DNA of 44,022 bases from Lacticaseibacillus camelliae DSM 22697 = JCM 13995. GTDB lineage: Bacteria > Bacillota > Bacilli > Lactobacillales > Lactobacillaceae. The translations under genes were made by a program, and so were the position numbers. The notes beneath the pieces are model-generated. The model worked only from the letters and a program-made list of their open reading frames with translations. It did not search any database and was not told the origin of the DNA. Each line of letters begins with the position of its first letter. The stretch's first letter is position 1. Positions 22,222-31,670 of the stretch are shown piece by piece. The stretch spans positions 1-44,022 of the forward strand of contig NZ_BBAJ01000014.1 of the NCBI RefSeq assembly GCF_001311195.1, in the 5' to 3' direction.

Positions 22222-22258
22222 AAAACGGCACTGGCCATTGAGGTCAGTGCCGTTTTTC
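22222..22258. terminator. Bidirectional terminator between the kinase gene and mnmG
   Basis: A perfect 12-bp stem AAAACGGCACTG (22222-22233) / CAGTGCCGTTTT (22245-22256) with A and T runs at the two sides. It can stop the plus-strand kinase gene and the minus-strand mnmG, whose stop lies at 22260. Confidence 0.9.
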
Positions 22259-22259
22259 G

Positions 22260-24171
22260 TTAGGCGCCAGGCGCCACTTTTGCGATTCTGCCTTGCTCGA
22301 CATAAACCGACAGGATCGCCACATCTGCTGGGTTGACCCCGCTGATGCGACTGGCCTGGGCCAAGGTCTGCGGCTGAATCTTGGTCAGCTTCTGCCGCGC
22401 TTCTGTCGCCAGTCCGTTGATCGCGGAATAATCGATCCGGTCAGGAATCTTCTTGGCTTCCATCCGCTCCAATTTAGCGATGCTTTGCTTTTCCTTTTCA
22501 ATGTAGCCGGCGTACTTTAGGGAGATTTCAACTTCCTCCGTGACATAATGGTCCAGTGGTATTTCCCGGGGAATAAACTGCATCAGGTCATCGTAAGACA
22601 CCTCCGGCCGACGCAGAAAATCGCTGGCGAGCACGCCATCTTTAAGTGGCGCAGCGTTGATACTGGCCAGCCAGTCGTTGACTTGACTCGGCTTGAGACG
22701 AGTGGTTTCCAGCCGCTTAATTTCTTCCTCAATCGCCGCCTTTTTCTCCTGGAACTTGGCGTAGCGGGCGTCGGAGATCAGACCCAGCTCGTGGCCCATC
22801 TCCGTCAGCCGCAGATCCGCGTTATCGTGGCGCAGGATCAAGCGGTACTCGGCACGACTCGTCAGCAGCCGATACGGCTCGTTAGTGCCCTTGGTGACCA
22901 AGTCGTCGATCATCACCCCAATGTAGGCGTCGGAGCGGCGTAGCGTGAAGCCAGGCTTGTCCTGGGCACGCAAGGCGGCATTAATGCCCGCATGATGCCT
23001 TGACCGGCTGCCTCTTCGTAGCCACTGGTGCCGTTCATCTGGCCGGCAGTGAAGAGATTCTTGACGATCTTCGTTTCCATCGTTGCGGTCAGCTGCCACG
23101 GCTCGATCACGTCGTACTCGATGGCATAACCCGGCCGCATCAGCTCAGCGTGCTGAAGCCCGGCGACGGAATGCAGCATTTTCAGCTGGATTTCTTCGGG
23201 CATCGACGTCGAAAAGTCGCCGACGTAATACTCTTCAGTGTCGCGGCTTCAGGCTCCAGGAACAGCTGGTGGCGCGGCTTGTCGGCAAAGCGGACGACCT
23301 TGTCCTCAATGGACGGGCAGTAGCGCGGCCCAACGCCCTTGATTACCCCCGAAAACATCGGGGCGCGGTCCAGGTTGGCGCGAATAATTTTATGCGTCGT
23401 TTCGTTGGTATAGGTCATCCAGCACGACATTTGATCCTTCAGGTACACGGAATCCGGTGTCTCGTAGGAAAACGCGTGCGGCGTGGTGTCGCCCGGCTGC
23501 TCCTCGGTCTGCGAAAAGTCGATTGAGTTGCCGTCCACGCGCGGCGGTGTGCCGGTCTTGAAGCGGCGCAACTTAAAGCCTTGGCGCTCCAAGTCCTCTG
23601 ACAGCTTGATGGAAGGCAAGGAGTTGTTCGGGCCTGAGGAGTACATCAGCTCACCGATGATGATTTTGCCGCGTGAAGACGTACCAGCCGTCAGCACCAC
23701 GCTCTTGGCGCGGTAGCGTGCCCCTGTGGCCGCAACGACACCGACACAGGTGCCGTCTTCGACCAGCAGCCGCTCAACCAGCCCCTGGCGCAGGTCAAGG
23801 TTATTTTCTTTTTCAATCGTGTCCTTCATGGAGCGGTGGTAAGCGGCCTTGTCCGCCTGCGCCCGCAGCGCGCGAACCGCCGGACCCTTGCCAGTGTTGA
23901 GCATGCGCATCTGAACGTAGGTCTTGTCGATGTTGCGGCCCATTTCACCGCCCAGTGCGTCGATTTCCCGGACCACGACGCCCTTAGCCGGCCCGCCCAC
24001 AGACGGGTTGCACGGCATGAAGGCGAGCATTTCCAGGCTAATCGTGATCAGCAAGGTCTTCTCACCCATGCGCGCCGCGGCCAGCGCGGCCTCACAGCCG
24101 GCATGACCGGCACCAACCACGATCACGTCGTAGGTGTCAGCCTCGTATTCACGTACTTTTGGATCTGCCAT
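22260..24171 (-). CDS. mnmG: tRNA uridine 5-carboxymethylaminomethyl modification enzyme MnmG (GidA), two frameshifts
   Basis: FAD enzyme that with MnmE makes cmnm5U at tRNA position 34. ATG 24171 has AGGAGTTC upstream. FAD motif [19 protein letters not shown]; signatures [20 protein letters not shown] and, near the C-terminal third, [20 protein letters not shown]. Lost G bases near 23240 (GAAGGCC to GAAGCC) and near 22990 (ATGGCG to ATGCG) split it. Corrected, it has about 637 residues, standard for the family. It lies 49 bp after mnmE in the usual mnmE-mnmG pair. Confidence 0.97.
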
Positions 24172-24220
24172 GATTTAAGAACTCCTTTATCGTTAAAAAA
24201 ATGAACGGTGCCGGCAACCA

Positions 24221-25607
24221 CTACTTGCCCAAGCAAAATTGGCTGAACAACTGGGTGATCAGCTCGTCCGGTGCGGCATCCCCGGTGATTTCACCAAGTT
24301 TGTCCCAGGCGGCAGTCATGTCGATTTGAACCAGATCGATGGGCATCCCCGCGTCGATGCCGCTCAGCACGCTCTTGAGACTCGCCTTGGCTGGCGCAAC
24401 AACCCGCTTTGCCGGGCATTGGTGACCATCACTGTGCTTTGACTGTTTTCAATGCCGCCAAAGAACAGGTTTTTGATCTGCTTGTCCAGCGCGTCCACCC
24501 CGGAAACATCCAGCATGCTGGTGCGGATGATCTGCTCCTCCGGCACCAGGTTGGCCAGTGCCGCCATGTCAAGCTGCTGCGGCAGGTCCTGCTTGTTGAG
24601 CACGACGATGCGCTTTTTATCCTTGGTCAAATCAAGCAGTTCGCGGTCTTCTGCGGCCAAAGGCTGACTGGCATCCAGTACCAGCAGCACTAAGTCGGCC
24701 TGGGTGATTGCCTTACGCGAGCGTTCAACGCCGATTTTTTTCGACCTTGTCCTCAGTTTTGCGAATCCCGGCGGTGTCGACCAACTTCAGCGGCACGCCG
24801 CGCACGTTGACGTACTCTTCCAGCACGTCACGCGTGGTCCCGGGCACATCGGTGACAATGGCCTTGTCCTCTTGCAGCATGTGGTTCAGCAGCGAGGACT
24901 TGCCGACATTGGGCCGCCCGACAATCGCCGTGGCGAGCCCTTCACGCAGCACCTGGCCCTGGTTAGCCGTTTGCAGCAGCTCGTCAACGCGGCTGAGCAC
25001 CAGCTCCGCCTTTTCGCGCAGCATCTTGGTGGTCATCTCATCCGTGTCGTACTCGGGGTAGTCAATGTTGACCTCGACTTGGGCGAGCACCTCGAGAATT
25101 TCCTGGCGCAGGTTGGTGATCAGCTTGCGCAGGTCACCATCCAGCTGATCGACCGCCACCTGCATCGCGCGGTCCGTTTTGGCGCGGATCAGGTCCATGA
25201 CCGATTCGGCTTCGGTGAGGTCAATTCGGCCGTTCAAGAAGGCGCGCTTGGTGAACTCCCCAGCTCGGCCATGCGGGCGCCGGCGCCGAGCACCAGCTGC
25301 AGGACGCGGTTCGTGCCGACGATGCCGCCGTGGCAGTTGATCTCGACAATGTCCTCGCAGGTGTAGGTCCGCGGCGCACGCATCACGGACGCCATCACTT
25401 CGTCGACCACCTCGCCGGAATCCGGATCGATGATGTGCCCGTAGTTAATGGTATTCGTGGGCACTTGGTCAGGTCCTTGCCCTTGAAAAGCTTGTTCGCA
25501 GTCTGGACCGCCGTTTCGCCTGACAGGCGCACGATGGAGATCGCCCCTTCGCCAGGCGGCGTCGAAATGGCCGCGATCGTATCGTATTCAGTGACTGTTT
25601 GTGCCAC
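24221..25607 (-). CDS. mnmE: tRNA modification GTPase MnmE (TrmE), four frameshifts
   Basis: GTPase partner of MnmG. GTG 25607 has AAGGACG upstream ([20 protein letters not shown]). G motifs: [33 protein letters not shown]. The C-terminus FCLGK keeps the catalytic Cys of the CxGK motif. Breaks: lost G near 25463 (AAGGTG), lost C near 25258 (GAGCCTG), extra A near 24738 (six to seven A) and lost G near 24390 (CAGGCC). Corrected, it has about 462 residues. Four separate lesions in an indispensable-type gene argue for sequence error. Confidence 0.96.
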
Positions 25608-25632
25608 GTTAATCGTCCTTTCACTAACTGGG

Positions 25633-25748
25633 CTCCAAGTTCGCAACGCAGGAGTGGCCAGCTACGCCTAAGGCCCCGCCGCCAAAAACCAGTGGCAATG
25701 CCTTAGGCTAGGCTACCCATCCTGCTAAGACCGCGAACTCTGCGCACC
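25633..25748. repeat. Long imperfect inverted repeat, family A copy 1
   Basis: Nested pairs GTTCGC (25639) / GCGAAC (25733), GCAGGAGTGG (25648) / CCATCCTGC (25717) and GCCTAAGGC (25666) / GCCTTAGGC (25700) make a cruciform-capable unit of about 115 bp just upstream of mnmE. Confidence 0.8.
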
Positions 25749-25756
25749 TTCACCTT

Positions 25757-25879
25757 AATCGGGCTACGAGTTCGCAACGCCCGAGCGCTCAGCTACGCCT
25801 GAAGGCTCGCCGCCAAAAAAACGGCGGCAAACCTTCAAGCTAGGCTGATCGTCGGGCTAAGACCGCGAACTCTACGCAC
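25757..25879. repeat. Long imperfect inverted repeat, family A copy 2
   Basis: Tandem to copy 1. Pairs GAGTTCGC (25768) / GCGAACTC (25865), GCCCGA (25779) / TCGGGC (25852) and GCCGCC / GGCGGC around an A-rich loop. It shares the words TCGCAACGC, CAGCTACGCCT and GCTAAGACCGCGAACTCT with copy 1. Confidence 0.8.
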
Positions 25880-25885
25880 CATAGC

Positions 25886-25947
25886 ATAAAAAAAGTGCGT
25901 CGCCACACTGGTCCCCAGTCTGGGGATCAGCATGGACAAAGCACTTT
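25886..25947 (-). terminator. jag terminator
   Basis: On the minus strand AAAGTGC (25947-25941) pairs with GCACTTT (25898-25892) around an inner hairpin CCCCAG-ACTG-GGG, then a run of T. It ends the yidC-jag transcript. Confidence 0.7.
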
Positions 25948-26002
25948 GACTACTTTATCGCTTATTGAATTGCCTGTATCATACAAAATTGCGGACCATC
26001 TG

Positions 26003-26740
26003 TCAAAAATTCGGCCGCTTCGGCGTGATCACGACGTACCGCCGCGGGTCGAGGCCCTCGGAATGCGTCTCAACGTATTCATTGTCGGCCAGGGTCTGGT
26101 GAATCGCCTTGCGCTCAAACGACGGCATCGGGTCGAGATAAATCGCCGTGCCGCGTGCGATGACCTCGCGGGCGGACTTTTCGGCCAACCGGCGAACCGC
26201 AGCATCGCGGCGCTCACGATAATCGCCGACGTTCAGCATAATGGTCCATTTACTTTTACCGTAGTGGTTAAACTCGGTTTGGGCCAGGTACTGAATCGCG
26301 TTGATAATTTTCCCGTGCTTACCGATGAGCAGCGCATCTTTGGGTGTGGTCATCGCGTACCACACGGTGTCCCCGCGACGCTCGCTGTCGATCGTGGTGG
26401 GAATCTGCAGCTGCGTGGTAATGTCTTCGAGATAACTTTGAACCAGCGCAATGGCGGTTTGGTCGTCACGTACGGGTTGATCACGGCGCAACGCCTCTGG
26501 CAACTTAGGCTTGGGTAGCGGTGGGCGGTGGTGTGATTTAGGTTCAGGTTTGACCTTGGGTGCGGGGCTTGGCTCCGGATTGATCTGCAGGTTCACAATC
26601 GCCGGCCTTTTGCCAATGCCTAAGACGCCCTTTTTGCCTTCTTGCACGACCTCGACAGAAACGGCGGCGCGGTCCTGCTTCATTGCTTTCAGACCGGCGT
26701 CGATCGCTTTTTGGATCGTGGCTCCTTGGAAAGTGGGCAT
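26003..26740 (-). CDS. jag: RNA-binding protein Jag (KhpB/EloR)
   Basis: Cytoplasmic RNA-binding regulator of cell elongation and division that works with KhpA. It starts 13 bp after yidC. Domains in order: Jag-N (FQGATIQKAIDAGLKAMK, then GKKGVLGIGKRPAIV), a Pro/Lys linker of about 40 residues, KH (LLIGKHGKIINAIQYLAQT) and R3H (RRLAEKSAREVIARG, MPSFERKAIHQTLAD, then THSEGLDPRRYVVITP). It is 245 residues long, intact, and the Thr-containing linker is the region phosphorylated by StkP in streptococci. Confidence 0.95.
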   Translation of the reverse strand: MPTFQGATIQKAIDAGLKAMKQDRAAVSVEVVQEGKKGVLGIGKRPAIVNLQINPEPSPAPKVKPEPKSHHRPPLPKPKLPEALRRDQPVRDDQTAIALVQSYLEDITTQLQIPTTIDSERRGDTVWYAMTTPKDALLIGKHGKIINAIQYLAQTEFNHYGKSKWTIMLNVGDYRERRDAAVRRLAEKSAREVIARGTAIYLDPMPSFERKAIHQTLADNEYVETHSEGLDPRRYVVITPKRPNF

Positions 26741-26753
26741 GATAACCTCCCGA

Positions 26754-27580
26754 TTACTTCTTCAGTGCACGCTTGTAAGCCTTGCGAACAGCTTTTTCGT
26801 GTTCCTTCTCGGCCCGTGCTTTTTCTTCCCGTTCCTTCTTCATCTTGAATGGGTTTTGAAGCAGGAAGGTCTGCGCCAGTGAAAAGGCGTTGGTGACGAC
26901 CCAGTAAATCGACAGGCACTTGGGAAGCTAAAGGCCACGACTAAAATCATCAGCGGCGAAACGGCGGCCATGATCCAGCTCGTCGATGTCCGCGTCGGCT
27001 GAGCCAGCGTGGAAACCACCGACGTTGCCAAGGTGAACAGCGCCGCCAGGATCGGCATGATGAAGTACGGGTCAGGCTTGCCTAGGTTCATCCACAGAAA
27101 TTGCCCGACTTTCAGCGCCGGGGTCCGGTAAATCGCCTGGTACAGGGCCAGCAGGAACGGCATTTGGACCAGCAGCGGCAAGCTGCCCATAACTGGGTTG
27201 ACGCCCGCTTCGGCCTGCAGCTTCTGCGTTTCTTCACGCAACTTCTGCTGGGTCTCAGTGTCCTTGGAGCTGTACTTCTTCTGTAGTTCCTTGAGCTGCG
27301 GCGCAATCGCCTGCGACTTGCTCATGCTCTTGATCTGGTAGTAACTGAGCGGGAAAATCAGGATCCGGATGATCAGGGTGAATAAGATGATCCCGACACC
27401 GACGTTACCACCGGAAATCTTAGCCAGCCAAAGAACAAATTGGGCCGCATTATAAATGACGTAACGGTCCCACGGGTTCGTCGATGCCTTAGTAACTGTC
27501 GACGTCCCGCAAGCGCTTAAAACTAGCACCAGCGTAATGATACCAAGACTCAGTAAGAGCCGTTTGGTCGATTTTTTCAC
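26754..27580 (-). CDS. yidC: Membrane protein insertase YidC/OxaA (frameshifted)
   Basis: Inserts membrane proteins alone or with SecYEG. GTG 27580 has TTGGAGG upstream; an in-frame start at 27598 would lie inside the ribosome site. A lipoprotein signal VLVLSACGTS has its Cys at about residue 24. Transmembrane and YidC features: LFTLIIRILIFPLSYYQIKSM, the helical hairpin LKELQKKYSSKDTETQQKL, and NPVMGSLPLLVQMPFLLALY. One C/G is lost near 26920; the corrected end is LSIYWVVTNAFSLAQTFLLQ and a basic tail to 26754. About 275 residues. Confidence 0.95.
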
Positions 27581-27606
27581 GAATAAGTCCTCCAACAAAA
27601 ACCGTA

Positions 27607-27966
27607 TTATATCGTTGTCACGTCTGATTCAGCGAGTAGGCCAGCCAGCTTCATGACGTGAACCAAGTTCTTCTTGGTCCCGGCCATGTCAAGCTGGTTG
27701 GCGCTGCGCCGTGCGATCACGAGAAAATCCGCCTGCGGGTCGATCTCAGGCTTGAGCTCAAGCAGGCTCTGGCGGATGTAACGCTTGATCTGGTTGCGCA
27801 TCACTGCGGTGTGACCCACCTTCTTGCCGACACTAATGCCAACGCGAAAATGTTTCTGGTCACGCTTTAGGGTGTAGATCACAAAATTGCGGTTCGCGAC
27901 TGATGCGCCGTTGTCGAACACGTCTTGAAATTCTGATTCCTTTTTAATGCGGTATGACTTTCGCAA
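27607..27966 (-). CDS. rnpA: Ribonuclease P protein component
   Basis: Protein subunit of RNase P, which trims tRNA 5' ends. It probably starts at TTG 27966 (GAGGGAG upstream), giving [20 protein letters not shown]. The RNP motif [17 protein letters not shown] and the basic [20 protein letters not shown] are present. It is 119 residues long and intact. Order rpmH-rnpA-yidC-jag is conserved in bacteria. An inverted-repeat element sits between rpmH and rnpA. Confidence 0.96.
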   Translation of the reverse strand: MRKSYRIKKESEFQDVFDNGASVANRNFVIYTLKRDQKHFRVGISVGKKVGHTAVMRNQIKRYIRQSLLELKPEIDPQADFLVIARRSANQLDMAGTKKNLVHVMKLAGLLAESDVTTI

Positions 27967-28065
27967 AGCGCTCCCTCACAATCTGCTTACTAGTATACAA
28001 GACCAGGCCGCGCCTCGCACGGGTTTTTCTGGGGTTTCCACCTATAATAAAAGGTGAGGATCCCT

Positions 28066-28152
28066 AATCGGGCTTTGCAGTCGCAACTCAGGAGTGGCTA
28101 GCTATGCGTAGCGGCTACCCATCCTGCCAAGAGCGCGACTGCAAGGCACCTT
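28066..28152. repeat. Long imperfect inverted repeat, family A copy 3
   Basis: A perfect outer pair TTGCAGTCGC (28075-28084) / GCGACTGCAA (28135-28144) and an inner AGGAGTGG / CCATCCT. It shares TAATCGGGCT and GGCTACCCATCCTGC with copies 1 and 2. It lies between rpmH and rnpA. Confidence 0.8.
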
Positions 28153-28154
28153 GC

Positions 28155-28183
28155 AAAAAAAACCACTGACGCGGTCAGTGGTT
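28155..28183 (-). terminator. rpmH terminator
   Basis: On the minus strand AACCACTGAC (28183-28174) pairs perfectly with GTCAGTGGTT (28170-28161), followed by seven or more T. It starts 3 bp after the rpmH stop and should limit read-through into rnpA. Confidence 0.9.
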
Positions 28184-28185
28184 GG

Positions 28186-28326
28186 TTAGGCAGATAATAC
28201 TTTACGTCCCTTAGCGCGACGCCGTGCTAACACTTTGCGGCCGTTCTTCGTGCTCATCCGCTTCATGAAGCCGTGTACACGTTCGCGGTGGCGCTTCTTC
28301 GGTTGAAAAGTCCGTTTGGTGGTCAT
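28186..28326 (-). CDS. rpmH: 50S ribosomal protein L34
   Basis: 46 residues: [20 protein letters not shown], then [20 protein letters not shown], ending RKVLSA. ATG 28326 has AGGAGG upstream. This is the standard L34 sequence at the standard place beside dnaA. Confidence 0.97.
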   Translation of the reverse strand: MTTKRTFQPKKRHRERVHGFMKRMSTKNGRKVLARRRAKGRKVLSA

Positions 28327-28403
28327 AGGAACACCTCCTGTTAAGTTTGCTATTTAATGCGTATTGCTACGCCGAATAACTGATTGTCAGTAAACAACTT
28401 TTC

Positions 28404-28432
28404 ATTATACGGACTACCCCCTGCCGCGTCAA
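28404..28432 (-). promoter_or_regulatory. rpmH promoter
   Basis: On the minus strand TTGACG (28432-28427), 17-bp spacer, TATAAT (28409-28404), 78 bp before rpmH. Confidence 0.85.
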
Positions 28433-28461
28433 GGATTCCTTGAAAAAAATCCCTTCTGGAA

Positions 28462-28794
28462 TTGTCCACAAATTGGCCACTTTGCGCACAAAGCTGTGGA
28501 CAACCTGTCACCCGACTTTTCGCTATTTTCGGTTATCCCCAGGCTGATGAACGGCTTGTCGGCAAAATCACAGCCTGTTGAGAAAGTTATCAACAGGATG
28601 TTTTCAACCTGTTCAAAACTTGTGAAACATGCATCACAACGGGCCCTACGTTTCACACCAGAATGTGCATAACTCGAAAAAAAGCTGACTTTTAGCGGTT
28701 TATTCACGCGTTGGGGACAAGATTATCCCTGCGCTGGGGAAACTTGATTTTCTTGGACGGTCAACATGTGGAAAACTTCTGATTCTGTGGAAAA
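28462..28794. other. oriC, left DnaA-box cluster
   Basis: Between rpmH and dnaA are many boxes close to TTATCCACA: 28462-28470 (TTGTCCACA), 28495-28503 (TGTGGACAA), 28533-28541, 28587-28595, 28664-28672, 28700-28708, 28723-28731, 28767-28775 and 28786-28794 (both TGTGGAAAA). This is the upstream half of a bipartite Firmicute oriC. The rest of the 580-bp gap contains no gene. Confidence 0.9.
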
Positions 28795-28907
28795 CTCTAC
28801 AGGGCAATGCTAAACTGAAAAGTGCGATGTCGCGAATCGATCATCCATGGGAAAATCGGTTGGCGGCTTGATTTCGACTACATTTTTCGGTTGCGGAGGG
28901 GCAATAC

Positions 28908-30273
28908 GTGCCAAATATCGATGAGCTATGGGCATATTTAGAAGAAAAATTCCGGGCAGAAATGACCCCAGTCAGCTTTAACACTTGGGTCGGGGCGGTC
29001 AAACCGCTAACGTTGACCCAAACCACGATCACCATTGGGGTCCCGTCACAGCTACACAAAACCTACTGGGAACAGAACCTAGTGACGAAGGTCGTCGAGT
29101 GGTGCTACGAGTTCGGCAACCTCGAGATCTCGCCTGTCATTAAAATCATGGGTGACAACTCGACTGCCACCAGCACCGCTGCACCAGGCACCCAGCCTGC
29201 CAACTCGCAGGCAGAGTCGGCCCCGATTCCGACCTATAAGGAAACATCTCATCTCAATAGTAAGTACACGTTTGAGACCTTCGTCACCGGCAAGGGCAAC
29301 CAAATGGCGCACGCCGCGGCCTTAGTCGTGTCCGAGGAACCCGGCGTACTCTACAATCCGCTATTTTTGTACGGTGGCGTGGGGCTGGGCAAGACCCACC
29401 TGATGCAGGCCATCGGTCACCAGCTGCTGGAATACAACCCTCAGGCCAACGTGAAGTATGTGACCTCGGAGGCCTTCGCGAACGACTTCATCAACTCCAT
29501 CCAGACCAAGAAACAGGAGGAGTTTCGGCAGGAGTACCGCAACGTCGACCTCCTGCTGGTCGATGATATTCAGTTCTTCGGCGACAAGGAAGCCACGCAG
29601 GAAGAGTTCTTCCACACATTCAACGCCTTATATGAGAACAAAAAAACAAATCGTCCTGACGTCGGACCGGTTGCCCAACGAGATTCCCAAGCTGCAAGAG
29701 CGTCTGGTGTCCCGCTTCAAGTGGGGCCTGTCCGTTGATGTGACGCCGCCAGATCTGGAAACTCGGATCGCCATTTTACGCAACAAGGCCAATGCCGAGC
29801 ACCTCGTCATCCCCGACGACACCCTGTCTTACATCGCCGGCCAAATCGACTCCAACGTGCGTGAGCTGGAAGGCGCGCTGGTGCGGGTCCAGGCTTACGC
29901 CACCATGGCCCATGAGGACATCACGACCAGCATGGCAGCTGAGGCGCTCAAGAGTCTGAAGCTGTCGGGCAAGGACTCCGAGCTGTCGATCGCCAAAATT
30001 CAGGATATCGTCGCCAAATATTATCAGGTCTCCGTCAGCGATCTGAAAGGCAAAAAGCGCGTCAAGCAAATCGTCATGCCGCGGCAAATCGCGATGTATC
30101 TGGCCCGCGAAATGACCGACAACAGTCTGCCGAAAATCGGCCAGGAGTTTGGCGGCAAGGATCACACCACCGTCATTCACGCCCACGAAAAAATCGAGCA
30201 AGCCATCACAGACGATTCCACGCTGAAGGATCAGGTCATCGAGCTGAAGAACCGGTTGCGCAACCGTGGATAG
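28908..30273 (+). CDS. dnaA: Chromosomal replication initiator protein DnaA (one frameshift)
   Basis: Binds DnaA boxes and opens oriC. GTG 28908 has GGAGGGG upstream. Domain I is [20 protein letters not shown]; a variable Ala/Pro/Thr linker is domain II. Domain III has Walker [15 protein letters not shown], Walker [11 protein letters not shown] and sensor [13 protein letters not shown]. Domain IV has the signature [16 protein letters not shown] seven-A run near 29640-29646 (six expected, codons AAC AAA AAA CAA ATC) breaks the frame. Corrected, it has about 454 residues. Confidence 0.97.
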
Positions 30274-30277
30274 GACT

Positions 30278-30415
30278 TGTGGAAAACTCAGGGATTCAGC
30301 ACCGACTTTTACGCCGAGTTATCCACAGGTGGAAAACTTATTTGCCTGGGTTTCTCAAGTTTTTCCCCAAGGTCCACAGCCTCTACTACTATTACTTAAA
30401 AAGCGTATTATATAG
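30278..30415. other. oriC, right DnaA boxes, DnaA-trio and unwinding region
   Basis: After dnaA: TGTGGAAAA (30278-30286), a perfect TTATCCACA (30319-30327), and a box-like GGTCCACAG (30371-30379). These are followed by CTACTACTATTACTT (30383-30397), which read on the other strand is 3'-GAT GAT GAT AAT GAA, the DnaA-trio element. The AT-rich segment behind it (about 30396-30420) is the expected unwinding site. Confidence 0.85.
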
Positions 30416-30444
30416 ATAACGCTACGCTTGGGAGGACAGAAAAA

Positions 30445-31582
30445 ATGAAATTCACGATCACACGTGCCACGTTCATCAAATCGTTGAATGATGTGTCCAG
30501 GGCCATTACCACGAAGACCACCATTCCGATCCTGACGAACCTGAAGATGGACTTAACGGACACTGCTTTAGTGCTGACCGGCAGTGATGCCGACATCTCA
30601 ATTGAAAGCAAAATCGACGCCACCAGTGAGCAAAACGATCTGCAAATCGAAGACACCGGCAGCATCACCGTGCCAGCACGGTTCTTCACCGAAATCGTTA
30701 AGCGCCTGCCAGAGAAGACGATGACCGTGGACGTTCAGGACAACTTCCAGACTGTCATCACCAGTGCTCGTCTGAATTCAAGATCAACGGCTTGGACGCA
30801 AACAACTATCCGCGATTGCCAGAAGTGTCCAGCGAGGATGCACTGACGGTGCCAGCCGACGTGTTGCGTCAGCTTATCTCACAAACCGTTATTGCTGTTT
30901 CGACCCAGGAGAGTCGGCCGATCCTGACTGGTGTCCACATTCAAATTGAAAAGGGCAAGCTGATTGCCGTTGCGACCGATTCCCACCGCCTGGCTCAGCG
31001 CACACTGGATCTGCCCAATGCCGGGGATGCCAGCTACGACGTCATCATTCCAGGTAAGAGTCTGACTGAACTGGGCCGGACACTGACCGATGACATTGAG
31101 AATGTCGAAATCCGGTTTGCCTCTAATCAGGTGCTGTTCATCGCCGGTAACACGATGTTCTACTCACGACTTTTGGAAGGCAACTATCCGGATACCAGCC
31201 GCCTGATTCCAACAACCAGCACGACCAACATCGAATTCGACGCGCCAACTCTGCTGGCAGCCATTGGCCGGGCCAGCTTACTGTCACACGAAAGCTCCAA
31301 CAACGTGGTTCGGCTCAGCCTGAACATTGCCAAGCAAACGGCCACGATTTACGGCAACTCGCCTGACGTCGGGAACGTCGAAGAAGCCTCCAGTTCCAGA
31401 AGCTGGAAGGCGACGACCTCGAAATTTCGTTCAACCCGGATTACATGAAAGATGCGCTGCAAGGCATTGGCGGGACCTCAATCGTTCTCGCGTTCACTGC
31501 GCCACTACGGCCATTCACTTTGGTGCCAACTGAGGACAAAGAGCACTTTGTTCAGCTGATCACACCAGTCCGGACCTTCTAA
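30445..31582 (+). CDS. dnaN: DNA polymerase III beta clamp (two frameshifts)
   Basis: Sliding clamp. ATG 30445 has GGGAGG upstream; it begins MKFTITRATFIKSLNDVSRA with TTIPILTNLKMDLT. Breaks: one base lost near 30771 (restored as SSEFKINGLDANNYPRLPEV) and a C lost near 31391 (GCCCTCC to GCCTCC; restored as LQFQKLEGDDLEISFNPDYM). The C-terminus IVLAFTAPLRPFTLVPTEDK and HFVQLITPVRTF is typical, with the MxP-like pocket residues of the family. About 379 residues. Followed by a terminator. Confidence 0.97.
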
Positions 31583-31601
31583 CTAAACCCGTTTTGATAT
31601 T

Positions 31602-31634
31602 ACCCCTGTGGCCTTTTGGTCGCAGGGGTTTTTG
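31602..31634 (+). terminator. dnaN terminator
   Basis: ACCCCTG (31602-31608) pairs with CAGGGGT (31623-31629), with an inner GGCC-TTTT-GGTC, then five T. Confidence 0.88.
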
Positions 31635-31670
31635 CATTGCGTAATCTACGGCTAGAAAGGGGGCCGCGAG

